Positions 10,123 to 18,969 of a stretch of 64,000 nucleotides of DNA are shown piece by piece. Source of the DNA: JAWLAT01 sp041395325. GTDB lineage: Bacteria > Pseudomonadota > Gammaproteobacteria > Xanthomonadales > SZUA-5. Every line of letters starts with the position of its first letter. Within the stretch, counting starts at the first letter, position 1. A program made the position numbers and the translations under genes. The notes beneath the pieces are model-generated. The model was not told where the DNA came from and did not search any database. It saw only the letters and a list, made by a program, of their open reading frames with translations. The DNA lies in NCBI GenBank assembly GCA_041395325.1, contig JAWLAT010000011.1, forward strand, positions 62,001 to 126,000. The letters are read 5' to 3'.

Positions 10123-11485
10123 TCTCGCTGTCGCCGGCCGGTGGCTGGCCAGCGGATTGTTGCTGGGGCTGCTGCTGATGCTGGGCGGTTGCGGCGAGCG
10201 CTCGCTGCGCCCGGATCTGGCGCGTCTGTACAGCAGCGAGGTGACTGGGTCCAAGCCGCCGCCGGTGATCCTGATTCACGGCCTGATGGGGTCGAGGCTG
10301 CGCGATCGCCGCACCGGTGAGGAAGTCTGGCCCGGGCCCTTGAGCCGGCTGTTGACCAGTGACTACCGAGAACTGGCCCTGCAGGGCGAGGACGACACGC
10401 TGGAAGCCCACGCGCTGTTCGAGTCCGCCGCCGGGCGCGATTTTTACGGCGCCATCGTCCGCACGCTGGAGCAGGCCGGTCAGTATCGCCCCGCGGTGGC
10501 GGGTTCGACAGTCCGTCCGGGTGAACGGCGCTACTACCTGTTGTTGTACGACTGGCGTCAGGACAATCTGCAGGCGGTGCGTGCGCTGGATCGCCTGATC
10601 GAGCAGATCCGTCTGGACTACGGTCAGCCCGAACTGCGGGTCGATCTGGTGGCCCACAGCATGGGCGGGCTGATTGCCCGTTACTACCTGCGCTACGGCA
10701 GCGTCGACGTGCTCGATCGCAACGACTTTCCGGTCAATGGCGACGGCGCTGCCAAGGTTCGCCGCACAATTCTGCTGGGCACGCCGAACTTTGGCTCGGT
10801 CACGGCGCTGACGGGCCTGATCGATGGCGTTCAGGTTGGCCTGCGACGCATCCCGCCGGAAGTGCTGGCGACGCTGCCCAGCGCCCCGCAGCTGTTTCCG
10901 CACGCGCTGCACGACTGGATCGTGACGCCCGCCGGCAAAGTGCTCGACCGTGACCAGTTCTCGGCCGAGCTGTGGCGGCGATTCGCCTGGGGGCCATTCG
11001 ATCCGACCGTGATGGCGCGGGTGCGAGCGCAGGGAGGTGAGGCCGCCGTGCGCGAGTTGCAGGCACGCTTTGGCGTCAACCTCGAGCGGGCGCGGCGCTT
11101 CACCTGGGCACTGAGTGTGCCGGTGCCGCAGCAGACGGTGCGGCTGATTGTTTTCGGTGGCAACTGCCAACTGACGCCAGCGCGCCTGGTGGTGGAGCCC
11201 ACAGCCGATGACTTTGCCCTGCGCCGCTGGCCGAAGGAGGTGCGTCATCCCGTGCCCGGCGTCGACCTGGACCGACTGATGCTGGAGCCCGGTGATGGCA
11301 CCGTCACCAAGGCCTCGTTGCTGGCTCGGCATGAATTGGACCCGAGCGTGCCTCGGCACCGACACAGCTTCTTCCCGCTCGATTACTCAGTCTTCCTGTG
11401 CGAGCGGCATGATCGCCTGACAGGCAACCCGTCTTTTCAGGACAATCTGTTGCAGGCCTTGCTGCAGGTGGATGAATCCAGCTGA
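10112..11485 (+). CDS. LCAT/PDAT-like alpha/beta hydrolase lipoprotein
   Basis: The GTG start at 10112 is chosen because it gives a clean lipoprotein signal, a hydrophobic run followed by LLMLGGC with the lipid-attachment cysteine. The start lies inside the preceding gene (11-base overlap), so coupling is likely. The 457-residue product has the HGLMGSRLRD oxyanion region, the nucleophile elbow VAHSMGG, and probable acid and base residues in PGDGTVT and near HRHSFF. This matches lecithin:cholesterol acyltransferase-like esterases. An outer-membrane-anchored lipase or acyltransferase acting on phospholipid is the most likely role. The substrate cannot be read from sequence. Confidence 0.85.
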   Translation: MLPDLAVAGRWLASGLLLGLLLMLGGCGERSLRPDLARLYSSEVTGSKPPPVILIHGLMGSRLRDRRTGEEVWPGPLSRLLTSDYRELALQGEDDTLEAHALFESAAGRDFYGAIVRTLEQAGQYRPAVAGSTVRPGERRYYLLLYDWRQDNLQAVRALDRLIEQIRLDYGQPELRVDLVAHSMGGLIARYYLRYGSVDVLDRNDFPVNGDGAAKVRRTILLGTPNFGSVTALTGLIDGVQVGLRRIPPEVLATLPSAPQLFPHALHDWIVTPAGKVLDRDQFSAELWRRFAWGPFDPTVMARVRAQGGEAAVRELQARFGVNLERARRFTWALSVPVPQQTVRLIVFGGNCQLTPARLVVEPTADDFALRRWPKEVRHPVPGVDLDRLMLEPGDGTVTKASLLARHELDPSVPRHRHSFFPLDYSVFLCERHDRLTGNPSFQDNLLQALLQVDESS

Positions 11486-11492
11486 GGCTTGC

Positions 11493-12122
11493 TCAGAATC
11501 CGCCAGTTGCGCCGAACCAGTCACCCAGTTCCGGCAGCCAGTCGATCAACCCGTGGAAGGTCGCCACGAGGACGCCGATACAGGCGGTCGCAGCGACCCA
11601 GCCGAACACGATCAGGGCGCCGTCACGTTCGATCAGTCCCAGTGCGAACAGGCACAGCACAATGCCAAAGGGCCAGTTGGTGAACGGGATGGGCAAGGCC
11701 AACAGGGTGCCGAGGACGATGACGGTCAAGCCGCTGAGCAGCTGACCTGGACCCTCGCCACACCAGGGCCAGCGTGGCCGGGCGAAACGCTCCACGCGAC
11801 GCAGGCCGTTGCCCAGCCGCTGCGACAAACGCTGCAGCCGCGCTCTGGGAATCGCGAAGCGGCGGATTCGCTGCGGCAGCCAGGGTTGGGCAAAGCCGAG
11901 CAGCAGCTGCAGCCCGGTCAAACCCAGCATGGGACCAAGGAAGATCCCGAAAGGCGCCGGAATGAAGGCCGGCAGCGTCAGGAACAGCACCAGTCCGCCG
12001 AAGCCGCGTCGACCAAACCGGTCCACAACGCGTCCCAGCGGAATACCGTCTTCGCCGTCGCTGCGAGCTTCCTCCAGCAGCTGATCGACGATATCGCTGG
12101 TGCCGTGCTCGCGCGCGCTCAC
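11493..12122 (-). CDS. ExoD family exopolysaccharide-related membrane protein
   Basis: This 209-residue integral membrane protein matches the ExoD family. It has a soluble N-terminal stretch (IVDQLLEEARSDGEDGIPLG), then hydrophobic segments including GGLVLFLTLPAFIPAPFG and a C-terminal group of helices (about 125-200). ExoD was named from rhizobial exopolysaccharide mutants and its biochemical role is unclear. Its start overlaps the stop of the upstream CorC-like gene by 4 bp, so the two form an operon. It converges with the LCAT-like gene, with only a few bases between the stops. Confidence 0.85.
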   Translation of the reverse strand: MSAREHGTSDIVDQLLEEARSDGEDGIPLGRVVDRFGRRGFGGLVLFLTLPAFIPAPFGIFLGPMLGLTGLQLLLGFAQPWLPQRIRRFAIPRARLQRLSQRLGNGLRRVERFARPRWPWCGEGPGQLLSGLTVIVLGTLLALPIPFTNWPFGIVLCLFALGLIERDGALIVFGWVAATACIGVLVATFHGLIDWLPELGDWFGATGGF

Positions 12123-13444
12123 GCCGCTTCGTCAGGCAGGCCGCGCCCGGGTAGCGGGGTGATCAGCAGCCGGTCGATGCGGGCACCGTCGAGCTTGGTG
12201 ACCTCGACCCGGTGGTCGGCCCAGTCGATGTGCTCTCCCACGGTGGGCAAGTGACCCAACCGCCCCATGATCAACCCGCCCACTGTATGCACCGCCTCCT
12301 CGTCCGGGGCCAGCGGCAGATCCAGCACACTCAGCAGCTCCTCCACCGGCAGTGCGCCGGCCACCAGCCAGGCGCCGTCGCGACGGCGCACCAGCGCGCG
12401 TTCCAGCGGCTGCAGTGCATGTGTGCCCTGGCCGAGAATGGCCCCGAGGATGTCGTTGGGCGTCAGCAGGCCAAGCAGGTCGCCGTATTCATCGACCACC
12501 ATGGCCATGGCCGCCGCCTGGTCGCGGAAGCTGGCCAGGGCCGACAGCGCCAGCGTGCCTTCGGGCAGATAAAGCGGCGTGGTCAGATCCTCGAACAGCC
12601 CTGCCTGTCCCGTTCCCGGGGCCTGCAACGTGGCCAGATGCACCGCCAGTCGCCGGGACTCGAGAATGCCAACGACCTCGTCATCGGCCCCACGCATCAC
12701 CGGGTAGCGGGTGTAGGGCGAGCTGCGCAAGGTCTCCAGGTTCTCATCGAGTGGCGCTTCCACATCCAGCCAGCAGATGCGGCGGCGTGGTGTCATCAGC
12801 GTTTCAACGGTGCGATCGCCGAGCTTCAGCACGCGGTCGACCATCGCCTTCTCGACCGGCTCGATGACGCCCTGTTCGGCGCTCTCGGCCACCAACAGGC
12901 GAATCTCCTCTTCGCTGACCCGCTCTGCGGCCTGGCCGTCGCGGATACCGAAAGGGCGCACCAGCCAGGCGCAACTGCGCGCCAGGATCGACACCAGCGG
13001 GGAGGCCAGACGGCTGAACAGGGTGAAGGGCAGGGCCAGCGCCATGGCGAGCCGATCGGCATGCGCCAGCGCCACCCGCTTGGGCACCAGTTCGCCCAGA
13101 ACGATGGTCACGAAGGTGATCAACATGACGCTGAGCACGATGCCCAGATCGTCCGCGTAGGCGCCCAGCCAGGGCAGGGCACGCAGCCCGTTGGTCAGCA
13201 GCAGGCCCAGCGGTTCGGCGCCGAGCAATCCGGTCAGAATCGCGACCAGCGTAATGCCGGCCTGGATTGTCGACAGAAAGCGCTCGGGCGAATCGGCCAG
13301 TCGCAACGCGGCGCGGGCACGTCGACTGCGCGGCGCCAGCTGCCTCAGCCGGGTCTTGCGCGCCGTGATGATCGCCATCTCGGCCATCGCCAGCAGCCCG
13401 TTGAGGGCAATCAGTGCAGCCAGCAACACCAGCTCGAAGGGCAT
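12119..13444 (-). CDS. CNNM/CorC (HlyC/CorC) family transporter
   Basis: The 441-residue protein has the CNNM (DUF21) membrane domain at residues 1-195, beginning MPFELVLLAALIALNGLLAM. A CBS pair (about 205-320) contains LMTPRRRICWLD and VDEYGDLLGLLTPNDIL. A CorC_HlyC domain lies at about 340-430. The family is linked to Mg2+ and Co2+ efflux or homeostasis. All three domains are present at normal length. It is the first gene of a two-gene operon with exoD (ATGA-type overlap). CorA at 28.5-29.6 kb is a second divalent cation protein in the window. Confidence 0.9.
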   Translation of the reverse strand: MPFELVLLAALIALNGLLAMAEMAIITARKTRLRQLAPRSRRARAALRLADSPERFLSTIQAGITLVAILTGLLGAEPLGLLLTNGLRALPWLGAYADDLGIVLSVMLITFVTIVLGELVPKRVALAHADRLAMALALPFTLFSRLASPLVSILARSCAWLVRPFGIRDGQAAERVSEEEIRLLVAESAEQGVIEPVEKAMVDRVLKLGDRTVETLMTPRRRICWLDVEAPLDENLETLRSSPYTRYPVMRGADDEVVGILESRRLAVHLATLQAPGTGQAGLFEDLTTPLYLPEGTLALSALASFRDQAAAMAMVVDEYGDLLGLLTPNDILGAILGQGTHALQPLERALVRRRDGAWLVAGALPVEELLSVLDLPLAPDEEAVHTVGGLIMGRLGHLPTVGEHIDWADHRVEVTKLDGARIDRLLITPLPGRGLPDEAA

Positions 13445-13461
13445 GGGATCAGGCCGTGGCC

Positions 13462-13893
13462 TCAGGTGATGTCGGCACCCGGTACCAGCATCGCCTCCAG
13501 CCGGTCAGCCAATTCGCCGAGTTCATGCACCAAACGCTCCAGCTCCTCACCGTCGAGATGGCGGAACTGGCGGTTCTCGCACAGTTGCAGGAATGCTTGC
13601 CCATCCAGGTCGTTGGTGGCCAGGTAGCCCATCCGCTGTTCCCAGTTGAAGCGCAGGCAGCGGGCGGCGTCGATATTGCCCAGCGGCGCCACCGGCGAGC
13701 TGATCCGCAGCATGGGCGCGCCATCCTCGGTGTTGATCTCGGCCAGATACACGCCCTGGCGCCGCCCGCCCGACGTCGGCACGTCGAAACTGAGAAGATA
13801 GGGATCGTTGTTGCGCAGCGACCAGTTGCTGAGCGCGTGGGCGCGGACGTCTTCGAAGCTCTGCACGGTTTGGGGATCCAGGGAGACAGTCAA
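13462..13893 (-). CDS. Conserved hypothetical protein, possible YbjN/chaperone-like fold
   Basis: This 143-residue soluble protein has no signal peptide or membrane segment. It is acidic, with short beta-prone stretches (YLLSFDVPT, PMLRISSPV) and a C-terminal helix rich in Glu and Leu (ELERLVHELGELADRLEAML). The layout resembles YbjN or type III secretion chaperone-like folds, but that is only a pattern impression. It lies 17 bases upstream of corC on the same strand and may head that operon. Its start is 10 bases from the divergent ATL gene. Confidence 0.7.
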   Translation of the reverse strand: MTVSLDPQTVQSFEDVRAHALSNWSLRNNDPYLLSFDVPTSGGRRQGVYLAEINTEDGAPMLRISSPVAPLGNIDAARCLRFNWEQRMGYLATNDLDGQAFLQLCENRQFRHLDGEELERLVHELGELADRLEAMLVPGADIT

Positions 13894-13903
13894 GGGAGGC
13901 GCG

Positions 13904-14263
13904 ATGGTAGCAAGGGACGATGACAGCGCGCGCGCCAGCCTGGATCCCGCAGCCCTCGAGGCTGCTCTCCGTGCGACCTCGGCAGGCGAGGTGCTGAGCT
14001 ACGCGGAGCTCGCCCGCCGCGCAGGACATCCTCGTGGAGCCCGCTGGGCAGCGCGCTGGCTGGCTAGTCTGCCGGACGGACACAACCTGCCCTGGCACCG
14101 CGTGTTGCGTGCCAGCGGCGAGATCGCCTTTCCCGCGGGCAGCGCCAGTTATCGCGAGCAGCTGGCCCGCCTGCAAGCCGAGGGCGTGGTCGTCACCCGC
14201 GGCAAGGTCCGCATGCAGCGGCCCAGAAGCTTGGACGAATGGGTGTTTTTCGGTGAGGGCTGA
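13904..14263 (+). CDS. atl: Alkyltransferase-like protein (ATL, YbaZ-like)
   Basis: The 119-residue product matches the DNA-binding domain of O6-alkylguanine DNA alkyltransferases, including a helix-turn-helix with ARRAGHPRGARW. In place of the alkyl-accepting PCHR it has PWHR in LPWHRVL, the hallmark of ATL proteins. These bind O6-alkylguanine, flip the base and hand the lesion to nucleotide excision repair without repairing it themselves. The ATG at 13904 is preferred because GGGAGG lies just upstream and the family begins there. The gene is divergent from the hypothetical gene with almost no spacer. Confidence 0.9.
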   Translation: MVARDDDSARASLDPAALEAALRATSAGEVLSYAELARRAGHPRGARWAARWLASLPDGHNLPWHRVLRASGEIAFPAGSASYREQLARLQAEGVVVTRGKVRMQRPRSLDEWVFFGEG

Positions 14264-14324
14264 GCGGTGCGAGCAGTGCCGCAGGTGTCACCGACCTCTC
14301 AGAGCTGATCCCTGATCCCTAGGC

Positions 14325-15851
14325 TCAATCCGGATAGTCCCGCCTGATCTGGTCGAACAAGTCCCAGTTGTGCAGCAGCTTGTCGACCAATTCCGGGTCG
14401 AACTTGGTACCGGACTGGGTGGTGATGAATTCGCGTACTTCAGCGGCCGGCCACGCCTGCTTGTAGCAGCGGGTTGAACCCAGGGCGTCGAAGACGTCGG
14501 CCAAAGCCGTGACCCGGCCGGCCAGGCTGATCTGCTGGCCGGCCAGCCCCTTCGGATAGCCACTGCCGTTCCAGTTCTCGTGGTGCTCGCGGGCGATGGT
14601 GGCCGCCAATCGCAGAACGGGCCGACGAGAATCGGCCAGCAGTTGTGCGCCCAGCTCGGCGTGGGTGCGCATGACCGTCGTTTCCTCGGCGGTATGCGGG
14701 CCGGGCTTGTTCAGGACTGCATCGGGAATGCCGATCTTGCCGATGTCGTGCAGCGGGGCGGCGAAGCGGATCAGTGTGCATTGCTGCTCGTCCATCCCGC
14801 TCAGCCGCGCCAATTGTTCGGCAATCAGGCCAACCCGACGCACATGATTGGCGGTCTCCTTCGAGCGGGTCTCGGCGGCGCCAGCCAGCAGATGCACCAT
14901 TTCCAGCTGACTCTCCATCAGCTCCTGATTCAAGTGCAGATTCTCGAAGGCGATCGACACATTGGTGCAGAAAAGCTCGACCAGCCGGTAGTCCAGATCG
15001 CTCAGCCGCCAGGTCTCACCCACGTAGAGCAGGCTTTCGGTTTGCCGGCTGTCGGTGAAATGCAGCACGTAGTGATCGTCCTGAAACAGATTCTGCTTGT
15101 GCTCGTAGGCCTGTTTGAGCGAACTGACGATGCGCCGCGGCAGCTTCTCGTCGGCATGGTTGTCGACATAGCGGCTGTAGTCGCCGGTGGCGGCGGCGAC
15201 AACGAAATGCTCCGGTGTTTGTTCGCCGGGGTTCTGGACCTTGCAATACAGCGCGCCACGCTCCAATCCCACCAGGTTGCCCAGCTGGTTGAGTACCGCT
15301 GAAGCGAACTCGTGTGATTGCTGGTGCGAAAAGATGTGCGCCGAGGCTTCGATGACGCGTTCCAGACCCTGCTTGTTGCGCTCGATGAACATGATGTCGC
15401 GATAGGCGCGCAGGGTCGCGTAGACCGTGGTGCGCAGCTTCTGCGCCGTCAGCTCGGTCTTGTCCTTGTAGTCGTTGATGTCGTACTCGGCGATCACCTC
15501 GTGCTCGGGTGCCTGTCCCGGCTGACCGGTGCGCAGCACGATGCGGACGAAGTGGTTGCCGAGTTCCTCGCGGATGAAATGGACCAGGTCCAGCCCGGCC
15601 TGATCGCTTTCCATCACCACGTCCAGCAGGGCGACGGCGATGTCGTCGACCTCGCGCAGCAATCGACGGGCCTCGTCGGCGCTGTAGGCATGCAGGAACT
15701 GCAGCGGGCGATTTTCGAAGCGGAAATTCCCCAGGACCAACTTGGTGACGTCGTGCACCGCGGGTTCGTCGTCGACAATCAGCAGGCGATAGGGCTGTTC
15801 GGGGACGATCGTCTCCTCGGCGAACTCGAACAGCTCGTCAGCTTCGGACAT
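14325..15851 (-). CDS. HD-GYP response regulator (RpfG-like), cyclic-di-GMP phosphodiesterase
   Basis: The start at 15851 has a G-rich ribosome binding site. The 508-residue protein has a receiver domain (about 22-145) with the phosphoacceptor Asp77 in LLDVVM. A DUF3369 linker/sensor region follows (about 150-305). The HD-GYP domain (about 320-500) has HDIGKIGIPD (His368-Asp369) and GSGYPKGL (Gly431-Pro433). Both catalytic signatures are intact, so hydrolysis of cyclic-di-GMP is expected. It is the only free receiver protein in the window, and no kinase sits next to it. It is divergent from sucA. Confidence 0.92.
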   Translation of the reverse strand: MSEADELFEFAEETIVPEQPYRLLIVDDEPAVHDVTKLVLGNFRFENRPLQFLHAYSADEARRLLREVDDIAVALLDVVMESDQAGLDLVHFIREELGNHFVRIVLRTGQPGQAPEHEVIAEYDINDYKDKTELTAQKLRTTVYATLRAYRDIMFIERNKQGLERVIEASAHIFSHQQSHEFASAVLNQLGNLVGLERGALYCKVQNPGEQTPEHFVVAAATGDYSRYVDNHADEKLPRRIVSSLKQAYEHKQNLFQDDHYVLHFTDSRQTESLLYVGETWRLSDLDYRLVELFCTNVSIAFENLHLNQELMESQLEMVHLLAGAAETRSKETANHVRRVGLIAEQLARLSGMDEQQCTLIRFAAPLHDIGKIGIPDAVLNKPGPHTAEETTVMRTHAELGAQLLADSRRPVLRLAATIAREHHENWNGSGYPKGLAGQQISLAGRVTALADVFDALGSTRCYKQAWPAAEVREFITTQSGTKFDPELVDKLLHNWDLFDQIRRDYPD

Positions 15852-15972
15852 GACCGACCCCCTGTCGGTGCGGTGACCGGACCAGTGTAGCAATCTGCAT
15901 CTGTGGTCGTGACGGGCAGGCGACGAGCCTGCGGGCGTGGCTGGTGAAGTCACCGACTTCGACCAATTTCCG

Positions 15973-16001
15973 CTGCGATCACTTCGGACTAAACGTTATA
16001 C
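15973..16001 (+). promoter_or_regulatory. Possible sucA promoter
   Basis: A TTATAC hexamer at 15996-16001 is a fair -10 box in an otherwise GC-rich leader. Seventeen bases upstream lies CTGCGA, a poor -35. It is about 85 bases before the sucA start. A weak candidate. Confidence 0.3.
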
Positions 16002-16086
16002 TTGCGGACTTTGTAGCGTACTGGCGTGGCTCGCCGCGTCGATCGACTGCCCCCTTTCCCCTGCAGAGCCTTGTCAACGACCGCCC

Positions 16087-18927
16087 GTGAGCGCATTTCT
16101 CGATCAGCTGTACCAGTCCTCGCCCCTGTCGGGTCTCAATGCCGATTATGTCGAGGCGATCTACGAACGATATCTGGTGGACCCGACCTCGGTGGATGCC
16201 CGCTGGCGGTCCTATTTCGAGCAGCTGCGCAGCGGCGTCGGCAGCGAAGTGCCGCATGGTCCGATCATTGAGCGCATTGGCCATCTGTCCCGCCATCAGC
16301 GCCAGCTGGTCAGCAGTTCCGGTGGTTCGGATGCCGATCAGGCCCGCCAGGCCGGCGTGCTCAAACTGATCAACGCCTACCGCATTCGCGGCCATCTGGT
16401 GTCCCAGCTCGATCCGCTGAACCTGACCCAGCCGCAAAGCGTGCCGGATCTGGATCTGGGCTTTCATGGCCTGTCCGAGGCGGATCTGGAGACCGAATTC
16501 GATGCCGGCCCGCTGGTGGGTCCGCGTCGGCGCAAACTGCGCGACATCGTCGATCTGCTGAAGGCCACCTACACCGGCACGATCGGCTCGGAATACATGC
16601 ACCTGACCGACCTGACCCAGCGCCGCTGGATGCAGGAGCGGCTGGAAGGGGCGGGCGGTCGTTTCGGGTTCTCGGCCGACAAGCGCAAGCGCATCCTCGA
16701 GCGGCTGACGGCGGCCGAAGGCATGGAGCGCTACCTGCACACGCAGTACGTCGGTCAGAAGCGCTTCTCGCTGGAGGGCGGCGATTCGCTGATTCCGTTG
16801 CTCGATGCCATCGTGCATCGGGCCGGTGGTGGCGGCGCCAAGGAAATCGTCATCGGCATGGCCCACCGTGGCCGCCTCAACGTGCTGGTCAATCTGGTCG
16901 GCAAGCCGCCGCAGGAGCTGTTCAGTGCCTTCGAAGGCAAGGATCAGAACGACGACCCGAACTACTCCGGTGACGTCAAATACCACCTCGGCTTCTCGTC
17001 CGATCTGAATACCAGTGGCGGACGCGTGCACCTGGCGCTGGGATTCAATCCCTCGCATCTGGAGATCATCGATCCGGTGGTGGTCGGTTCGGTGCGCGCC
17101 CGCCAGACCGAGCGCGGCGAAGCCGGCCGTTCCCAGGTGATCCCGATCCTGATCCACGGTGATGCGGCCTTCGCCGGTCAGGGCGTGGTCATGGAACTGC
17201 TGAACATGTCGCAGGCCCGCGGCTATGCGGTCGGCGGCACGGTCCACATCGTCATCAACAACCAGGTCGGTTTCACCACCAGCCATCCGCAGGACGCACG
17301 TTCGACGCTGTACTGCACCGATGTGGCGAAGATGGTTCAGGCGCCGATCCTGCACGTCAACGGCGATGACCCGGAAGCGGTGGTCTACGCCGCCCAGATG
17401 GCGCTGGACTTCCGTGCCACCTTCGGCAAGGACGTGGTGCTGGATCTGATCTGCTACCGCCGCCACGGCCACAACGAGGCCGACGAACCGGCCGCAACGC
17501 AGCCGATGATGTACCAGGTGATCCGCAGTCGGCCGACCACCCGCGAGTTGTACGCGCGGCAACTGGTCGAGGCCGGCGTCATCGGTGCCGACGACGCCCA
17601 CCAGCTCAGCGAGGCCTATCGTTCTCGTTTGGCCGAGGGCAAGGTGGTGGCACCAGACATCATTCCGCATGGCGAGGTGACCCAGTTCACCTTCGACTGG
17701 CGCCCTTATCTGAACGGCCACTGGGATGATGCAGTGGTCACCGGCATGCCGATCGAACGTCTGCGCGACCTGGCGGTGCGGCTGAATGCCGAGTCGGACC
17801 ACACCAAGCTGCATCCACGGGTGGCGAAGATCTATGCCGACCGTCGGGCGATGGCGGCCGGCGATATTCCGATGGACTGGGGTTTCGCGGAGACCTTGGC
17901 CTATGCCGCGCTGCTGGACGAGGGTTACAGCCTGCGCCTGTCCGGACAGGATTGCGGCCGTGGCACCTTCTTCCATCGTCATGCGGTGGTCTACGACCAG
18001 AATGACGGCCACAGCGAGATGCCCTTGCGCCGTCTGGTCGACGACGACCGTCGCAGCGTCATCATTGACTCGCTGCTCAGCGAGGAAGCGGTGGTCGGCT
18101 TCGAGTATGGCTACGCCAGCGCCGATCCGCGTACGCTGGTGATCTGGGAGGCGCAGTTCGGCGACTTCTGCAACGGCGCCCAGGTGGTCATTGACCAGTT
18201 CATCAGCTCGGGTGAAAGCAAATGGGGCCGCTTGTGCGGTCTGGTGATGTTCCTGCCGCACGGCTATGAAGGGCAGGGCCCGGAGCATTCCTCGGCCCGT
18301 CTGGAGCGCTTCCTGCAGCTGTGCGCGTTGGACAACATGCAGGTCTGCGTGCCCACCACGCCGGCGCAGATGTATCACATGATCCGGCGGCAGATGCTGC
18401 GCGGCTTCCGCAAGCCGCTGATCGTCATGACGCCGAAGTCGATGCTGCGCCACAAGCTCAGTGTGTCGACGATGGAAACGCTGGCCAATGGCAGCTTCCA
18501 GCTGGTCATTCCCGATCGGCTGTCGAAGGACGACGCCAAGGTCGAGCGGGTCGTCCTGTGTTCGGGCAAGGTCTATTACGACCTGCGCCAGGCCTTCGAG
18601 GAGCGTCAGCCCGACAACGTGGCGGTGATGCGGGTGGAGCAGCTGTATCCCTTCCCGCGGCCGCAGGTGAAGGCTGAGATTGCCCGATTCGCCAATGCCC
18701 GCGAGATCGTCTGGTGTCAGGAAGAGCCGATGAATCAGGGCGCCTGGTTCCAGATTCGCCACCATCTGCAGGCCTGCATCGGCGAGCAGCATGGCCTCTA
18801 TTACGCCGGCCGTGGCCGTTCCCCGGCACCGGCTGCCGGCAGCTTCCAGATGCACCAGCGTGAACAGGCCGCGCTGGTGGAACAGGCTTTGTTCGAACCG
18901 CAGAGCGACGAACATGTGCCGGATTGA
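16087..18927 (+). CDS. sucA: 2-oxoglutarate dehydrogenase E1 component
   Basis: E1 decarboxylates 2-oxoglutarate with thiamine diphosphate and transfers the succinyl group to the E2 lipoyl arm. The GTG at 16087 (then SAFLDQLYQSSPLSG) gives 946 residues, the family size. An upstream in-frame extension to 15937 lacks homology-like sequence. Family motifs are present: the N-terminal YVEAIYERYLVDP, the catalytic GMAHRGRLNVL, the diphosphate-binding GDAAFAGQG...NNQVGFTT and CYRRHGHNEADEP, and HGYEGQGPEHSSARLERFL. It is followed 42 bases later by sucB. Confidence 0.97.
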   Translation: MSAFLDQLYQSSPLSGLNADYVEAIYERYLVDPTSVDARWRSYFEQLRSGVGSEVPHGPIIERIGHLSRHQRQLVSSSGGSDADQARQAGVLKLINAYRIRGHLVSQLDPLNLTQPQSVPDLDLGFHGLSEADLETEFDAGPLVGPRRRKLRDIVDLLKATYTGTIGSEYMHLTDLTQRRWMQERLEGAGGRFGFSADKRKRILERLTAAEGMERYLHTQYVGQKRFSLEGGDSLIPLLDAIVHRAGGGGAKEIVIGMAHRGRLNVLVNLVGKPPQELFSAFEGKDQNDDPNYSGDVKYHLGFSSDLNTSGGRVHLALGFNPSHLEIIDPVVVGSVRARQTERGEAGRSQVIPILIHGDAAFAGQGVVMELLNMSQARGYAVGGTVHIVINNQVGFTTSHPQDARSTLYCTDVAKMVQAPILHVNGDDPEAVVYAAQMALDFRATFGKDVVLDLICYRRHGHNEADEPAATQPMMYQVIRSRPTTRELYARQLVEAGVIGADDAHQLSEAYRSRLAEGKVVAPDIIPHGEVTQFTFDWRPYLNGHWDDAVVTGMPIERLRDLAVRLNAESDHTKLHPRVAKIYADRRAMAAGDIPMDWGFAETLAYAALLDEGYSLRLSGQDCGRGTFFHRHAVVYDQNDGHSEMPLRRLVDDDRRSVIIDSLLSEEAVVGFEYGYASADPRTLVIWEAQFGDFCNGAQVVIDQFISSGESKWGRLCGLVMFLPHGYEGQGPEHSSARLERFLQLCALDNMQVCVPTTPAQMYHMIRRQMLRGFRKPLIVMTPKSMLRHKLSVSTMETLANGSFQLVIPDRLSKDDAKVERVVLCSGKVYYDLRQAFEERQPDNVAVMRVEQLYPFPRPQVKAEIARFANAREIVWCQEEPMNQGAWFQIRHHLQACIGEQHGLYYAGRGRSPAPAAGSFQMHQREQAALVEQALFEPQSDEHVPD

Positions 18928-18969
18928 TCCATCCCTTACTCATAGCCCCCAGTTTGCAAGGACGTTTCC

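Noticed and set aside
11472..12254. Frame opposite ExoD
   Set aside because: It is a shadow, with biased low-complexity composition.
15979..18915. Long antisense frame opposite sucA
   Set aside because: Its sequence lacks any family feature, and the sense frame is an intact sucA. It is a GC-rich shadow.
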